This document shows, piece by piece, positions 34,700 to 48,784 of a stretch of 64,000 nt of DNA. The position numbers were made by a program, and so were the translations under genes. The stretch comes from Laburnicola sp. R22_1 (Eukaryota > Ascomycota > Dothideomycetes > Pleosporales > Didymosphaeriaceae): contig JACONQ010000006.1 of the NCBI GenBank assembly GCA_014281115.1, forward strand, positions 3,736,128 to 3,800,127, written 5' to 3'. How positions within the stretch are numbered: position 1 is the first letter of the stretch; every line of letters begins with the position of its first letter. The notes under the pieces are model-generated. The model had not been told where the DNA came from. It worked only from the letters and a program-made list of their open reading frames with translations, and did no database searches.

Positions 34700-37600
34700 C
34701 ATCTTAAGCTAGACCCAATTCTTCGCAGCCGTACTATAACTCATAGTCTAAAAGCTTCCATCCTGTCTTCTAATTCGTTAAGATCGACTTCTTAGTCGGT
34801 GATCCTACCCCTAACGTCTTTAAGTCCAAGTTAATTTACGAACTTAGTCTATTTGCCAGCTAGCAGAGCCTTTATAAGGCTATCTACTGCTATTTTTTCT
34901 AATTGTTAGTACTGGATTTTAATAGCTCCACGTACTACTTCTTATTAAAGCTAATAATTGTATATATTAACGTGCCTAAGCTTTGTTTGTAACTTAGCAA
35001 TTTCTTTAGTAATAAGTTAAATAGTTTATTAATTATCGCAATTAATAGTAAATATTAAAGGTAAGAGTTTAATATTAAGTTTAGCGAGTAACTAAGCTAT
35101 AAATAGTATCTTCTTTACAACTTATAAGAGTGCCAGTAACTTAGCTTTAGTTATTAAGGTAGTGACTATATCTTGCTTATTTACCTTCTAGGCGATAAGT
35201 CTACTAAATAGCTTAATAATATATCCTTACAAGCTCTTTTTAATAAGGGTATTGTCTACAAACAATGCGTCGCTAGCAACCTTATAGGTGTCTGCACCTC
35301 TAAAGCGTAGCCCTAGTAATTAGGTAGAGGATAAGTATAGCAGTATACGGTCGGCGGCTTTATAATAGTTGTCGCTAGAATTTAATAGGAAGCGCGATAA
35401 TTAGGAGCTTACAAAAGCGATATTAGGGCGCGTGATTACTACAGCGTATAGGATTAATCTAATCTTTTGCTAGTATTAATTAATCTTAGCCTTTATAGCG
35501 AGTCCTTCTTAGGGTAGCAGTTTAACTACGGATATTAGGGTATCGTGTTTAAGGTCGCGTTAGTTAATTAGGCGACTAATCTTGTCTATATAGGACGCCT
35601 AGGATAACTAAAGTTGTCTATTTATATAGTCTCTAACGATTTTAATCTCTAGAAACTACTAAAGATTATTACTACTAGTAAGGATAAACCGTGTACTTAT
35701 CTTTTCTATTATTACGTTAGTAGCGTGTTTCTAATCTTTAGAGTAGGCGACAATAAGGTTGTCTATATAGAAAAAGATAATAATACTATCTTTAATTATA
35801 TAACAAGACTTATAAGGGACTATAGTAAAACTAAAATCTCTAAGAGCGCTAGTAAATTCTCTTTGTCATAGTAGTGGTGAGATTTAAAGACTATATAGTA
35901 CCTTATACAATTATAGGATAGTGCCAGGTCGTGTATAACCTCGCGGCATTCTTATATAGAGTTCTCTGTCCAGATTCGCATAGACGAAAGCGTTAGTAAT
36001 ATTATACTAGCTAAGCTCTAGGTTGTATTAAGCTGCCATGGATATAAGTAGGCGAAATAATTGTTCTGCGAGGGTTGCAGCATAGGTGTCTTAAGTAGTA
36101 AAGTGGCGTTGTTAATTTTCGCGCACTACTAACCTAGCCTTACACTTCTAAAATTAATAATATTTGTCGAGTTTGTAAGTATACACCCATATATAATTAA
36201 GAATTTAGTGGCCGCGTGATCGCACTAGAGTAATAGACACCTTACTTTAAGACTCTATTTTCTTATGGCTTTGTAGGTATACCTACTTAGCCTCCTTTTA
36301 TATATTAAATAGCGGGTGATTGTCTATCCGTGTTCCGCTAGATAGAGGTTCTAGTAATTAACTTTAGTAGGGTTTCTATTCTATTACGAGCATAAAATTA
36401 AATTAAGCTTTATTAAGCGGCTTCCCCTTATACTTGCCTCTGCTTTCTACTTATATACCTACTAGGAAAGCGGCTGCCTATGGCACAGCGCGTTAATCTA
36501 GCTATAGTAATCTAATAGATAACTAGTCGTGTTAATTGTATTCGAAGCTCGCTATTAATTAGATAAGCAATACAATAGGTAGAGGTGTTACTAGTAGTGT
36601 TGGATAGGTGTAATTAATCTTCCTCCCTTAGTAATATCCTGGCGGGTCTTCTTCTTTATTCTCGCGATTGCGGGTGTTAGTAATTAACTTATCCTTATAG
36701 AAGGATTTAGTGTTTTCTTACTTAGGTAGTAGAGATAGTAACTCTACTAATTAGGTTTATGTAGCAATCTCTTTAGTAGTGCTATGCATAAGGTTGTCTA
36801 ATAGATTCTCTATTTTACCTAAGAATACCTTATCTTTATTAAAGATAACGTTGCGTGTACTAATAACTTTGTTAAGTAGTGGAATCTATATTCTCCAGAT
36901 GTTTAATAATTAGTAGCCCACTAGGTATCTAACCTATGCCTTTAGGTCTAACCTTTAGAGCTTGCTCTTATCGCGTTTAGTATTATTAGTTAAGGCGAAG
37001 GCTTTACAGCCATAGGCTCTAAGGTAAGCCTAATTTAATTTCTTTAGTTAAGTAACAATGCCGTTTTAGAAAGTAACTATTATAAAGAATACTTTGTGTG
37101 GTAATCGCCATTAGTTAGCGTAGTTTAGAGTTTAATTATATAGGTATATGGCCGCTTATATAATTTCTAGCTATAAGTTAAAAGAGAGATTGGCGTTAAG
37201 TCGCATTGCACGACTCTTTTTCTTAATTATATCCCCTAAGTATTTAGCTCCTCTATTTTAAGCTTGGGTATTAGGTGCTAAAGGCTTAATAATAATACCT
37301 TTACTAACGCACTACTTATAAACGTCTTATTTAACTAAAAAGATCTCATTGTCGGATTTAATAACCTTAACTATTATATTAAATTGTACTTTTATAAATA
37401 GTATAAATTCCTTTAGCAACTTAATAATTATTTGTGCTAGTTAATTGTCTTTAAGGTAGAAATCTTAAACTATGCCTAAGAATTAATTAGTGATAAGCAT
37501 ATGGCTTTTCTCGCTAGTAAAGCTCTAATCTTTATAATTATAAAAGTCTATAGCGACTCTCTTGCCAGGACTATTATTAATTTGCCTGGGTTATTATCTA

Positions 37601-39540
37601 ATTTGTCGCTTAAGCTTTAATTTGCCACAGGCGTCGCATTAGACTATAGTAAGTTCTTTAAGGCGCACCCCCTTATAGTAATTTATAGTATGTTCTAGTG
37701 CCTAAGGACCTGGGTGGCCTAGTTGTTTATGCCATATAATAGCGTCTGCCTTTTGCGCACCTTGTGTGGTGCGTGTTGTAATTTTGTATAGCATACGTAC
37801 TATTGTGTATAGTACGATTTTATTCGGACATATATTCTAGTACCTATTAACTATAGAGTTCTTAAAGGTTAGCTAGAACTGTATTATCCCTTCTCTTAAT
37901 TATTATTAGATCTGCCTTTATGTCTTACTAGAGGCCTTGCCTACAGAGTAATTAGAAGGACACAAGATTGCATAGCAGATTAGGGTAGTAGGCAATATTA
38001 TCTAGCCTTAGTACCCTATTTCCGTATACGCTCTTAACGTGTAGATAGACACTCCTATATCTCCTTATCTAAACTCGTAATAATTCCGCCTATATAAAGT
38101 CTCCTAGCGATAGTGGTCGCATTGTGATAAAACGATTAATATAGTTAAAGATATGGCATATTATACTAGAATTAAGGATCGCGGAGTAATATAGTAGATA
38201 GGTATTTAGGTCTAAGTAGTAGGAAGATGCAATAGCATTAAAGCTCGCTAAGAGAATAGTAATTTGTCTGCTATCTAGTTATTTATTGTTAGTAACCTTA
38301 GTAATTCGGGTTAGAGTAGGAGTATGCGATAGTTTAATTCTAGGTATTTAAGACCTTAGTCTTTTTACCTTTCTTATCTCCTCTTATAGATCTAAATTAT
38401 TTTAAATTCTATATTATACTATATTTATAAAGCTAGGTTGTGGCCTAAACCACTCTAGTGTATAATCTAGGTATGCGTAGAAGTAGTCTTTTAGACTATG
38501 CCTTTATTTATAAGTAGGGCATTTTCTGCCTTTAACTACTATTGTATTCTCTATTAAGAACTACTTAGATATAGTACTTTGACTAAAGAATTGTTTTTAT
38601 TAAGGTCTCTCCTATCCATATTAGTTATTCGTAGAAGATGGCGCGTCTTTAGCAGCGTAAGAGGCGTCCCTGTTAGTGCCTAGGGTGGATACACTACTAG
38701 CAGCGAGAGATAGCTTACTAGCAGCAAAGGCGCCCCTATGCTATTTGCCCTTAATTAGGTAGAGTATTACTATATATTCTTAGAAGCGTTTTATTATCTC
38801 CTTCCTTATTATATCTGCGTCTTAGCGTCTAGTTTCTTAAAAGGACACGCTCTAGGTAGGGGCAGTCTTTATAATTATAGTTAGAAAGTCCTTTATAGTA
38901 TTATGGATTAATTATACTTTAGCAACATTATTTGTCTCTACTTCTATAGCTGCCTAATTATACTTAGTTAGTTAGGTATCCTAGTTTAAGAGTTGTCTTA
39001 TTGGCTTAAGAGTCTATAGGTATTATGCTCTTGCCCTATCCCACTTATCTTTCTTATTAACGCCTACTGTCTGCGTTAGAGATTTAATCTATTTTTAGAT
39101 CTGCTCTCTAGGCTTATAGCAGTTACATTGTAGGTGTTGTAACATAGTAAATTAGATATAGATAACTACTTTCTTAAGACTTGTTCTTTCTTCTTAGTAT
39201 TCTTTGTCCTTAATCTTATAGTTCTTAAGCTATATTTTATAGAACTTAATATCCTCCTTATATGCCTTAAGGCCTAAGTTTAATAGCTCTAATAGGCGTG
39301 TTAAAGGGTTCTATTAATTATTGTTATTTACGCGGATAATTGGCTAGTAACTTACTATTTCTAACAGCGACGGCGGTGTCGGCTTTTCGCGTGGGAGTTT
39401 GGCTCTGTCTAGATTAATAATAGGCCATATATCTATTGGCTCACATTACGCTTTTAGCTACTATAGCTATAGTGTATAGTTAGTGTAATTAGTTAACACA
39501 ATTGTTAAGTCGCGGAGCATTAACAGCAATATTGTCTTTT
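34700..39540 (-). pseudogene. Copia 3 gag-pol polyprotein remains
   Basis: The minus strand follows Copia 2 along its whole length. Recognisable are the reverse transcriptase block around 35930-36030 (AFVYAN, ELYIRMPRGY), the region of the YVD motif near 35770-35800 and the integrase around 37330-37560. Stops are far denser than in Copia 2 even though the two are the same family, so this copy went through more RIP cycles or is older. Confidence 0.82.
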
Positions 39541-39555
39541 CTTAGAGTTAATTAA

Positions 39556-39573
39556 GGTAGTAAGACTCTTAAT
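39556..39573 (-). promoter_or_regulatory. Primer binding site of Copia 3
   Basis: The minus strand reads ATTAAGAGTCTTACTACC directly after the 5' LTR, the same tRNA-Lys anticodon-arm complement as in Copia 1 and 2, with one RIP change (GCC to ACC). Confidence 0.6.
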
Positions 39574-39866
39574 TGTTAAATATACGAGTATTCTTAATAA
39601 GTTAAGATAGAAAAGTAGTGGGTTAATTAATTAATTGTGTGTGTTCTCTTTAGAGAAGCTTGGCTATCGCGAGAAGTAACTATCTAGTACTAAGCCGCAC
39701 TAGTACTATTTAGAATAGTATAGAAGCAGTGTAAAATAGTAGTGTGCCAGCCTTCTTAGTGTATTTTAATATAAAATCACTGTGATTTACACTAATTACC
39801 ACTATAAGGGACCATATAATTATACACACCTACCTACTAGATTTTATAGTAACTATCTATCTAATA
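39574..39866 (-). repeat. 5' LTR of Copia 3
   Basis: 293 bp, TGTTAAATATACGAG ... ACTATCTATCTAATA, followed by the target copy ATAAT. Confidence 0.88.
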
Positions 39867-39871
39867 ATAAT

Positions 39872-41045
39872 ATTAGTAGTAATATTAAAATTATTTATTA
39901 ATATTTGCTATATAAGGTAGGCGAGTTAGTAGTATTATATATATAGTTAGTATTACTATTCTAGTAGTAGTTAGAGGCATTAGTATGGGAAAAGAAGAGT
40001 GTGTTATTATATATATGGCTAGCGGACTCTAATAAATATAAGTAGATAGTAGAGAGATTATAGGAGGCATTAAAGCGCAAGAGCTAAATTAGAATAGAGT
40101 AGAAGTTAATAATTACCACGTACTACGAAATTGCCATTAGTATAAGCTGGCGATTTTTATATAGATCTATAGTATTTTGGATAGAAGAGAAAGATAAGAA
40201 TAAGAAGTGGGATAAGAAGAATATAGGCGCGTTAATTGCTAATAAGTAGGCAGAATATACTATGTACGTTGCAGAATTAATATACGCGCAAGGAATTATA
40301 GAGTAAGCTAGGGTGGTAGTAGATAAGTAATAGTAGTTCCGAACGTTAAGCACAGATTGGCATTAATTTTTAGGATTCTAAGCCAATATAAAAAAGATAA
40401 TAAGTAAGAAGTAAAAGAGAGTACTATTTAAGAACAAAGCAGACAAGATAAGAATTAATTAATAGGGATAATTAAGGAAGATAGACACGATAGCGTAGTT
40501 AAAGCGAATAATAAGTAGGATAGTAGAGTTCTATAGCGTGTAGAAAGAAGCTATTAACGCTATTATTATAGGCAAGAGTTCTATTATGGCTGTAATACTA
40601 ATAGGTAGTAAGAAGAGTTTATTATTTATATTGCTAGCGTGGGCAGAGTAGGGCGAGACTACTATTATTATAATTCTATTAATTGCATTATAGGGAGATA
40701 TAATATAGTAGTATAAGTTATTAGGGATATTATATACAGCGTAGGACGAATACTATTTGTCTAACGCAGCTATAGTAGTATTAGTAACGCCTAAGTTAGT
40801 AGTGGGAGAGAAGTTTGCGATGTTTTTAAACTAGTTATAGGCAATATAGTAATTAGACTAAATTATAATTAATAAGTATTATATTATATTAAACTAGTAG
40901 TATATATTTCGCAAGTAAATATAATAGTTAGATAATTTAGTAGCTGCTAAACCGTAGATAGTATTATTAATAGCAATATTACTACTAAGTAAGAAGGGTA
41001 AGTTGTTTTAACGAATATATTTTAAGTAGAATTAGATTAAGATAT
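39872..41045 (+). pseudogene. Telomere-linked helicase, copy 3, 3' part (truncated)
   Basis: Resumes after Copia 3 with ATTAGTAGTAATATTAAAATT. Contains ITTYYEIAISIS, AELIYAQGIIE, Walker A as IGSKKSL (about 40603) and the DEAH region, then stops at GATATTCTA where copy 7 would continue with AGTAAGG; instead the head of copy 4 begins. The rest of the helicase and the C-terminus are missing. Confidence 0.85.
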
Positions 41046-44000
41046 TCTATCCCAGGGCGTTAATAATATCCAGCCCTCTATGTCGTTTTTATTTTAGATT
41101 TGTTAGTAACGAAATATTTGTTCCTCTGCATAGATATAGGTACATAGGCTCTATATTATTAACTTTAAGAGGTCGGTATTATTAGGTTCCTATAGGCTAA
41201 TAGAGCTAAAATTTAAGTATGTTATTTAGCGCAGTAGGTTGTATTATGCAACTTATTTTCGCGTATAGGACGCGTGTAGTTAAGGATATTAGGGTTTAGT
41301 GTTCGTGGTTAGAATTAAGCTAGTAAGGCCGCGAGGATGCAGCGAACGTTAACCGTCCGGAGTTAGAGGATGTTCCAAGATAATAAGTCGCAACCACGAA
41401 ATCCAAATATGCGTTTAGTCGCATAGTAGGATAGAGAAGGCTGGGGCCATATATAGTATACGTAGTAAATAAGGCTATAGAATTAATATATTTTATATAT
41501 ATAGCCGTTTCCTATTCGCGCGCACCTATAACCCATTATTATACTTGTTATTATTACCTATTATTAGCACTAGTCCGTCGCAAGCCATTCTATCGCCGCT
41601 ATTATAGTAGAGAAACCTATTGCAGACAATTGTTTTAAGTATTTAGCTAAGTATTTATTACCTATATATTAAGAGTATAGGCACGTAGTGTTGCCTAGTT
41701 AGGTAGCAAGTTATTTATAGCGTGCTCACCCTATTAAACGCAAGTAGGCTAAATTAATAGTAGATAAGGTCCGCAGCTAGGCCAGATTAATTAAGTATGC
41801 TAGCGAATTAGAGGTGTCTAGTCAGATTATTAAGCCTATATAGCAGTTACTAGTATATATAGACGGGTTAATATATTATATTAAGCCAAAGTATTACTAT
41901 TAGATATTCTAAAGCGAGCGTGTAATAAAGAACTATTAGAGAGACGCCTATAATTAGTTGCTAATAGACAAAGGTGGCTGTCTAAGTTAATTAGAGGCGA
42001 AGAAGATACGCGACTATATTAGCAATAGTTCCCAAATTGTTTATTACTAGCAATTTTTTGTCTAGGGCTAGGGTTTACAGTATTTCGAGATGCGGCAGCC
42101 TAGCAAAGGCGGCCCCAACACTGTACTTATAGACGGTAATATAGTATAGGCGCAGGTAGGCAAGCAGATAGCCAAGGCGTGGGAGAATATTAAGAGGCGG
42201 GCGCAGAACACTATTTAAGACAGTAAAAGAGACAAGATAAACCTATAGTTAGAGCGAACGTAGTAGCTGCTATATTTAGTAGGCATAAAGAGGCATAATT
42301 TATTAGCGTGCGTTAAAGAGCCTATTATTAATACTAATTCTAGAAAAGACAAGGAGGCAGAGCTAGTAAAAGCAGCGATTTGGGCGGCTATAGATAGGTT
42401 AGCGCAGTTTAGCTAGGCGTCTGTTATTCACTATATTAGCGTATTTGTGCGATTAGAGGCAATCTAGATAGAGAAGCACTAGACGCGGTTCTAGCTATTA
42501 TAGCTATATATAGACAAGGAGGCTATTATTAAGCACGCGCGGCTATAGTAGTAAATGTTAATATTTTTTGCACGCACGCAGAAGAAGTATATATAAAAGA
42601 GCTCCTAATATTAGTTTACGCGCCGACAGTAGAAGGCATAGAAGGTATTAGTCTAATAGGCAGAGAGGCAAGTAGAGGAAAAGGCGGCAGAAGAAAAAAA
42701 AGAAGAAGAAGAAGAAGAAGTAGAAGAAGAGATAGGGGATAGGGATAAGAAGATAATAGAGAAGTTAACAAAGGACGTAGATAAGTTAATAGAGAAGGAA
42801 GACGCTAGGGAGAAGCAGTGTTAGGCAGAAGGTGCTAAGCGCAGCAAGCCTAAGAAGTTATTAAAAATCTAGAAGGCGTGTTTAGAGTTTTATATTGCGT
42901 TATTAAACTAGTCTATTATGCGTAAGAAGTACGACAGCCTGTTAGTGTGTACGTTAGTAGTGTTGGGCGTTAAAGAGGATAGGTAGAAGGGCCCTAAGTA
43001 ATATTTATTAATATTATTAGTAGTTATTAAAGTGGCCCGTTTTATAGTTATATAATAGGCGTTAGAGTTATCTAAGCTATTAAATAAGAATAAGGACGAG
43101 TTCGACAATAACAGCACGTACGAGAGCAATAGCAGCCGCCCGCGCCCGCGCTGGCCTAAGGGGAGTTTGCAGTTTGTGTAGAAGATAATAGACAAGTTTA
43201 TAGTGCGAGGCAGCCACGGACCTATATAGTAGATATTAGATTTGCGAATATATAGATTAAAGATTTATTATAATATAATATTGCGCAGCCATATTAAGTA
43301 GATAGGCGGGGACGAGTTATTGTATAAGGGGTTGCAGTTTAATATAGCCTAGTTCTATAGTATAGTATATAGGTTAGCAACTAAAAGCTAGTAGTTATTA
43401 GTAGAGGAGTTAATATTTAGCACTAGCAAGGCTGCCAATTCTATACCTAGCGTCCTATAGGAGAGCATACAAGACAACCCAACTAATAAGTAGCCTAGAT
43501 AGAATTTTTTTAAAGGACTATCGCACTCGCATACCCGTAGATAGAAAGAGGTAGTTGTTTAAGCGGGTAAGAAGAGATGCTAGTATCTAGAACAGGTTTA
43601 TAAAGCTAGAAACGCATTTAGGAATAGACTAAAAGGCTATTAAGTAGTATATAGGGCGTATTATTAAGTTCTAGAAGAAGTTGGCTATATTAATACATAT
43701 TATAGGCGGACAGCCAGTAAGAGGACTAGAAATAATAAGTGTCCAGCATAGCAATACTATAAAAGGGGGCACTATAATATATTTATTAAGAATAGTATAG
43801 TAGTGCTTATAATGCATTACTATAAGAGATATAATATTAGTAGTAATATTAAGATTATTTATTAATATTTACTATATAAGGTAGGCAAGTTAGTAGTGTT
43901 ATATATATAGTTAGTGTTGCCGTTCTAGTAGTAGTTAGAGGCGTTAGTATGGAAAAAGGAGAGCGTATTATTATATATATGGCCAGCGGACCCTAATAGA

Positions 44001-44638
44001 CGCAAGTAGACAATAGAGAGGTTATAGGAGGCGTTAAAGCGTAAGAGCCAAATTAGAATAGGATAGAAATTAATAATTACTATATGCTGCGAGATTGCCA
44101 TTAGTATAAGCTGGCAATTTTTACGTAGATTTGCAGTATTTTAGACAAAAGAGAAAGATAAGAATAAAGAGTAGAATAAGAAGAATATAGGCGCGTTAAT
44201 TGCTAATAAGTAGGCAGAATATACCACGTATATTATAGAATTAATATACGCGTAAGGAATTATAAAGTAAGCTAGGGCGGTAGCAAATAAGTAATAGTAG
44301 TTTCGGATGTTAAGCATATATTAGCATTAATTTTTAGAGTTCTAAGATAATATAGAGGAGACGACAAGTAAGAAGTAAAAGAGAGCGCTGTTTAAGAGCA
44401 AAGCGGACAAGGCGAGGATTAATTAATAGGGGCAATTAAGAATAATAGACATAATAGCGTAGTTAAAGTAGATAATAAATAGAATAGCAAAGTTCTGTAG
44501 CGTGCAAAAAGAAGCTATTAACGCTATTATTATAAGTAAGAGCCCTATTATGGCCATAGTACTAATAGGTAGTAGGAAGAGTTTATTATTTATATTGCCG
44601 GCGTGGGTAAAGTAGGGTAGGACTACTATTATTATAAT
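41046..44638 (+). pseudogene. Telomere-linked helicase, copy 4 (3'-truncated)
   Basis: Starts TCTATCCCAGGGCGTTAATA. A 5' flank of roughly 500 bp is shared with copies 5 and 6. N-terminal finger region about 41600-42090, acidic linker with repeated GAA/GAG codons (42680-42830), RGLEIIS near 43720, EIAISIS near 44095, LIYA near 44240, Walker A near 44565. A 1-base deletion in the GGxHRN stretch near 43770 adds a frameshift to the RIP stops. Cut off just after helicase motif I at TCTAT. Confidence 0.85.
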
Positions 44639-46012
44639 TCTATCCTAGGGCGTTAATAATATCTAGCCCTCTATGTCGTTTTTATTTTAGATTTATTAGT
44701 AATAAAACATTTATTTCTCTGCGTAGATATAGATATATAGGCTCTATATTATTAACTTTAAGAGGTTAGTATTATTAGATTTCTATAGACTAATAGAGCT
44801 AAAATTTAAGTATGTTATTTAGCGTAGTAGGTTGTATTATACAACTTATTTTCGCGTATAGGACGTGTGTAGTTAAGAATATTAGGGTTTAGTATTCGTG
44901 GTTAGGGTTAAGCTAGTAAGGCCGCGAGAATATAGTAAATATTAACTATTTGGGGTTAGAGAACGTTTCGAGATAATAAGTCATAACTACGAAATCCAAA
45001 TATGCGTTTAGTTATATAGTAGAATAGAGGAGACTAGGACTATATATAGTATGCGTAGTAAATAAGACCGTAGAATTAATATATTTTATATATATAGCTG
45101 TTTTCTATTCGCGCGCACCTATAACCCGTTATTATACCTATTATTGTTATTTATTATTAGCACTAGTCTGCCGCAAGCCATTCTATCGCCACTATTATAG
45201 CAGAGAAACCTATTACAGACGATTATTTTAAGCATTTAGCTAAGTATTTATTGTCTATATATTAAGAGTGTAGGCACGTAGTGTTGCCTAGTTAGGTAGC
45301 AAGTTATTTATAGCATGCCCACCCTATTAGATATAAGTAGACTAAATTAATAGTAGATAAAGTTCGTAGCTAGGCTAGATTAATTAAGTATACTAGTAAA
45401 TTAGAGGTGCCTAGCTAGATTATTAAGTCTATATAGCAGTTACTAGTGTATATAAATAGATTAATATATTAAATTAAGCTAAAGTATTACTATTAGATAT
45501 TCTAAAGCGAGCGCGTAATAAAGAACCATTAGAGAGACGTCTATAATTAGTTGCTAACAGACAAAGGTGGCTGTCTAAGTTAATTAGAGGCGAAGAAGAT
45601 ACATAACCGCATTAGTAATAGTTCCTAGATTGTCTATTACTAGCGATTTTTTATTTAGGGCTAGGGTTCGCAGTATTTTAAGGTGTGGCAGCCTAGCGAA
45701 GGCGGCCCTAACACCGTACCTATAGATAGTAACGCAGCATGGGTGCAGGTAGGCAAGTAAATAGCCAAGGCGTAAGAGAATATTAAGAGGCGAGTGCAAA
45801 ACACTATTTAAGACGGCGAAAGAGACAAGGTAAACCTATAGTTAGAGCGAACGTAGTAGCTGCTATATTTAGTAGGTATAGAGAGGCCTAATTTGTTAGC
45901 GTGCGTTAAATAGCCTATTACTAACGCTAATTCTAGAAAAGACGAGGAGGCAAAGCTAGTAAAAGCAGCGATTTGGGCGGCTATGGATAGGTTAGCGCGG
46001 TTTAGCCAGGCG
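44639..46012 (+). pseudogene. Telomere-linked helicase, copy 5 (short, 5' part only)
   Basis: Head TCTATCCTAGGGCGTTAATA, 5' flank and N-terminal finger region only; ends inside the middle region at ARFSQASI, where copy 6 begins. RIP is lighter in places (for example CTATGGATAGG near 45993). The minus-strand frame 45584-45799 is antisense. Confidence 0.85.
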
Positions 46013-48784
46013 TCTATCTTAGGGTATTAATAATATCTAGCCCTCTATATTATTTTTATTTTAGATTTATTAGTAATAAAATATTTGTTTCTTTGCGTAG
46101 ATATAGGTATATAGGCTCTATATTATTAACTTTAAGAGGTTAGTGTTATTAGATTCCTATAGGCTAATAGAGCTAAAATTTAAGTATGTTATTTAGCATA
46201 GTAGGTTATATTATATAACTTATTTTCGCGTATAGAATGTATATAGTTAAGGATATTAGGGTTTAGTATTTATAGTTAGGGTTAAGCTAGTAAGGCTGCG
46301 AGGATACAGCAAATGTTAACTATTTAGGGTTAGAGGACGTTCTAAGATAATAAGTCGCAACTATAAAATCTAAATATGCGTTTAGTTATATAGTAGAATA
46401 GAGAAGACTAGGGCTGTATATAGTATACGTAGTAAATAAGGCTATAGAATTAATATATATTTTATATATAGCCGTTTCCTATCTGCGCGCATCTATAACT
46501 CGTTATTATACCTATTATTATTACCTATTATTAGCACTAGTCTGCTGTAAGCCATTCTATCGCCACTATTATAGTAGAAAAACCCATTACAAATAATTAT
46601 TTTAAGTATTTAGCTAAGTATTTATTGCCTATATATTAAGAGTGCAGGCACGTAGTATTGTCTAGTTAGGTAGTAAGTTATTTACAGCGTGCCCACTCTA
46701 TTAAATATAAGTAGGCCAAATTAATAGCAGATAAAGTCCGTAGCTAGACTAGATTAATTAAGTATAACAGCAAATTAGAGATGCCCAGCCAGATTATTAA
46801 GTCTATATAGGAGTTACTAGTGTATATAGATAGGTTAATATATTAGATTAAGCCAAAGTATTACTATTAGATATTTTAAAGCGAGCGCGTAGTAAAGAAC
46901 TATTAGAAAAACGCCTATAATTAGTTGCTAATAGACAAAGGTGGCTATCTAAGTTAATTAGAGGCGAAGAAGATACGTAACCGCATTAGTAATAGTTCCT
47001 AGATTATCTATTACTAGCAATTTTTTATCTAGGGCCAGAGTTCGTAGTATTTTAAGGTGCGACAGTCTAGCAAAGGCGGCCCTAATACTGTATCTATAGA
47101 TAATAACGCAGCATGGGCGCAGATAGGTAAGTAGATAGCTAAGGCGTAGGAGAATATTAAGAGGCGAGCGCAGAACACTATCTAAGACAGCGAAAGAGAC
47201 AAGGTAAACCTATAGTTAGAGTGGACATAGTGGCTACTATATTTAGTAGATATAGAGAGGCCTAATTTGTTAGTGTGCGTTAAAGAGCCTATTACTAATA
47301 CTAATTCTAGGAAAGATAAGAAGGCAGAGCTAGTAGAAGTAACAATTTAGGCGGCTATAGATAGGTTAGCGCAGTTTAGCCAGACATCTATTATTCACTA
47401 TATTAGCGTGTTTGTGCAATTAGAAGCAATCTAAATAGAGAAGCACTAGACGCAGTTCTAGCTATTGCAGCTATATATAGATAAGGAGGCTATTATTAAG
47501 CACGCGTAGCTATAGTAATAAATATTAATATTTTTTACACGCACGCAGAAGGAGTATATATAAAAGAGCCCCTAATATTAATTTACGCGCTAGTAGTAGG
47601 AGGTATAAAAGGCATTAGTCTAATTAGCAAAGAGGCAAGGAGAGAAGGAGACGGCAGAAAAAGAAGAAAAAAAAGAAGAAAAAGAAGAAAAAGAAGAAGT
47701 GGAAGAAAAGATAAAGGATAGAGATAAGAAGATAATAGAGGAGTTAATAGAGGACATAGATAAGTTAATAGAGAAGGAAGACGCTAGAAAAAAGTATTAT
47801 TAGGTAAAAGGTACTAAGCGTAGTAAGCCTAAGAAGTTATTAAAAATCCAGAAGGCGTGTTTAGAGTTTTATATCGCGTTATTAAACTAGTTTATTATAC
47901 GTAAGAAGTATAATAGTCTATTAGTGTGTGCGTTAGTAGTATTAGATATTAAAGAGGATGGGTAAAAGGGCCCTAAGCAGTATCTGCTAATATTATTAGT
48001 AGTTATTAAAGTGGCCCGTTTTATAGTTGTGCAATAGGTGTTAGAGTTATCTAAGCTATTAGATAAGAATAAGGATAAGTTCGACAACAACAGCGCGTAC
48101 GAGAGCAATAGTAGCCGCCCGCGCCTACGCTAGCCCAAGGGGTGTTTATAGTTTGTGCAGGAGATAATAGACAAGTTTATAGTGCGAGGCAGCTATAGAC
48201 TCATATAGTAGATATTAGATTTGCGGACGTATAGGTTAAAAATTTAATATAACACAATGTCGCGCGGCTATATTAAGTAGATAGGTAGGGACGAGTTGTT
48301 ATATAAGGGGTTACAGTTTAATATTGCCTAGTTCTATAGTATAGTGTATAGGTTAGCAACTAAAAGCTAGCGGTTATTAGTAAAGGAGTTAATATTTGGC
48401 ACTAGCAAGGCTGCTAATCCCATACCCAGCGTCCTATAGAAGAGCATACGAGATAACCCAACTAATAAGTAGCCTAGATAGAATTTTTTAAAGAACTATC
48501 GCATCCGCATGCCTATAAATAGAGAGAGATAGTTATTTAAGCAGATAGGGAGAGATGCTAGTATTTAGAATAGGTTTATAAAGCTAGAAACGCGTTTAGA
48601 GGTAGACTAAGAGGCTGTTAAGTAGTATATAGGGCGTATTATTAAGTTCTAAAAGAAGTTGGCTGTGTTAATATATATCGTAGGCAAATAGCTAGTAAGA
48701 GGACTAAAAATAATAAGCGTTTAGCATAGTAATACTATAAAAGGAGGGCACCGCAATATATTTATTAAGGACAATATAGTAGTG
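46013..48784 (+). pseudogene. Telomere-linked helicase, copy 6 (3'-truncated)
   Basis: Head TCTATCTTAGGGTATTAATA. Collinear with copy 4 through the N-terminal region, acidic linker (47640-47790) and RGL(E/K)I segment; keeps the intact KGGHRNIFIKDN stretch that copy 4 lost by a 1-base deletion. Ends at GTAGTGCT, where the CTAACCC head of copy 7 follows. Confidence 0.85.

Larger units (their letters stand above)
34384..39866 (-). mobile_element. Copia-type LTR retrotransposon 3 (5483 bp, minus strand, strongly RIP-mutated)
   Basis: Same family as Copia 2 (5486 bp). LTRs at 34384-34680 and 39574-39866. Target duplication ATAAT at 34379-34383 and 39867-39871, matching the uninterrupted ATAAT in copy 4 near 43828. 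The primer binding site adjoins the right LTR and the purine tract (as CACCCCCTTAGCTT) adjoins the left LTR. Coding is on the minus strand. Confidence 0.92.
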
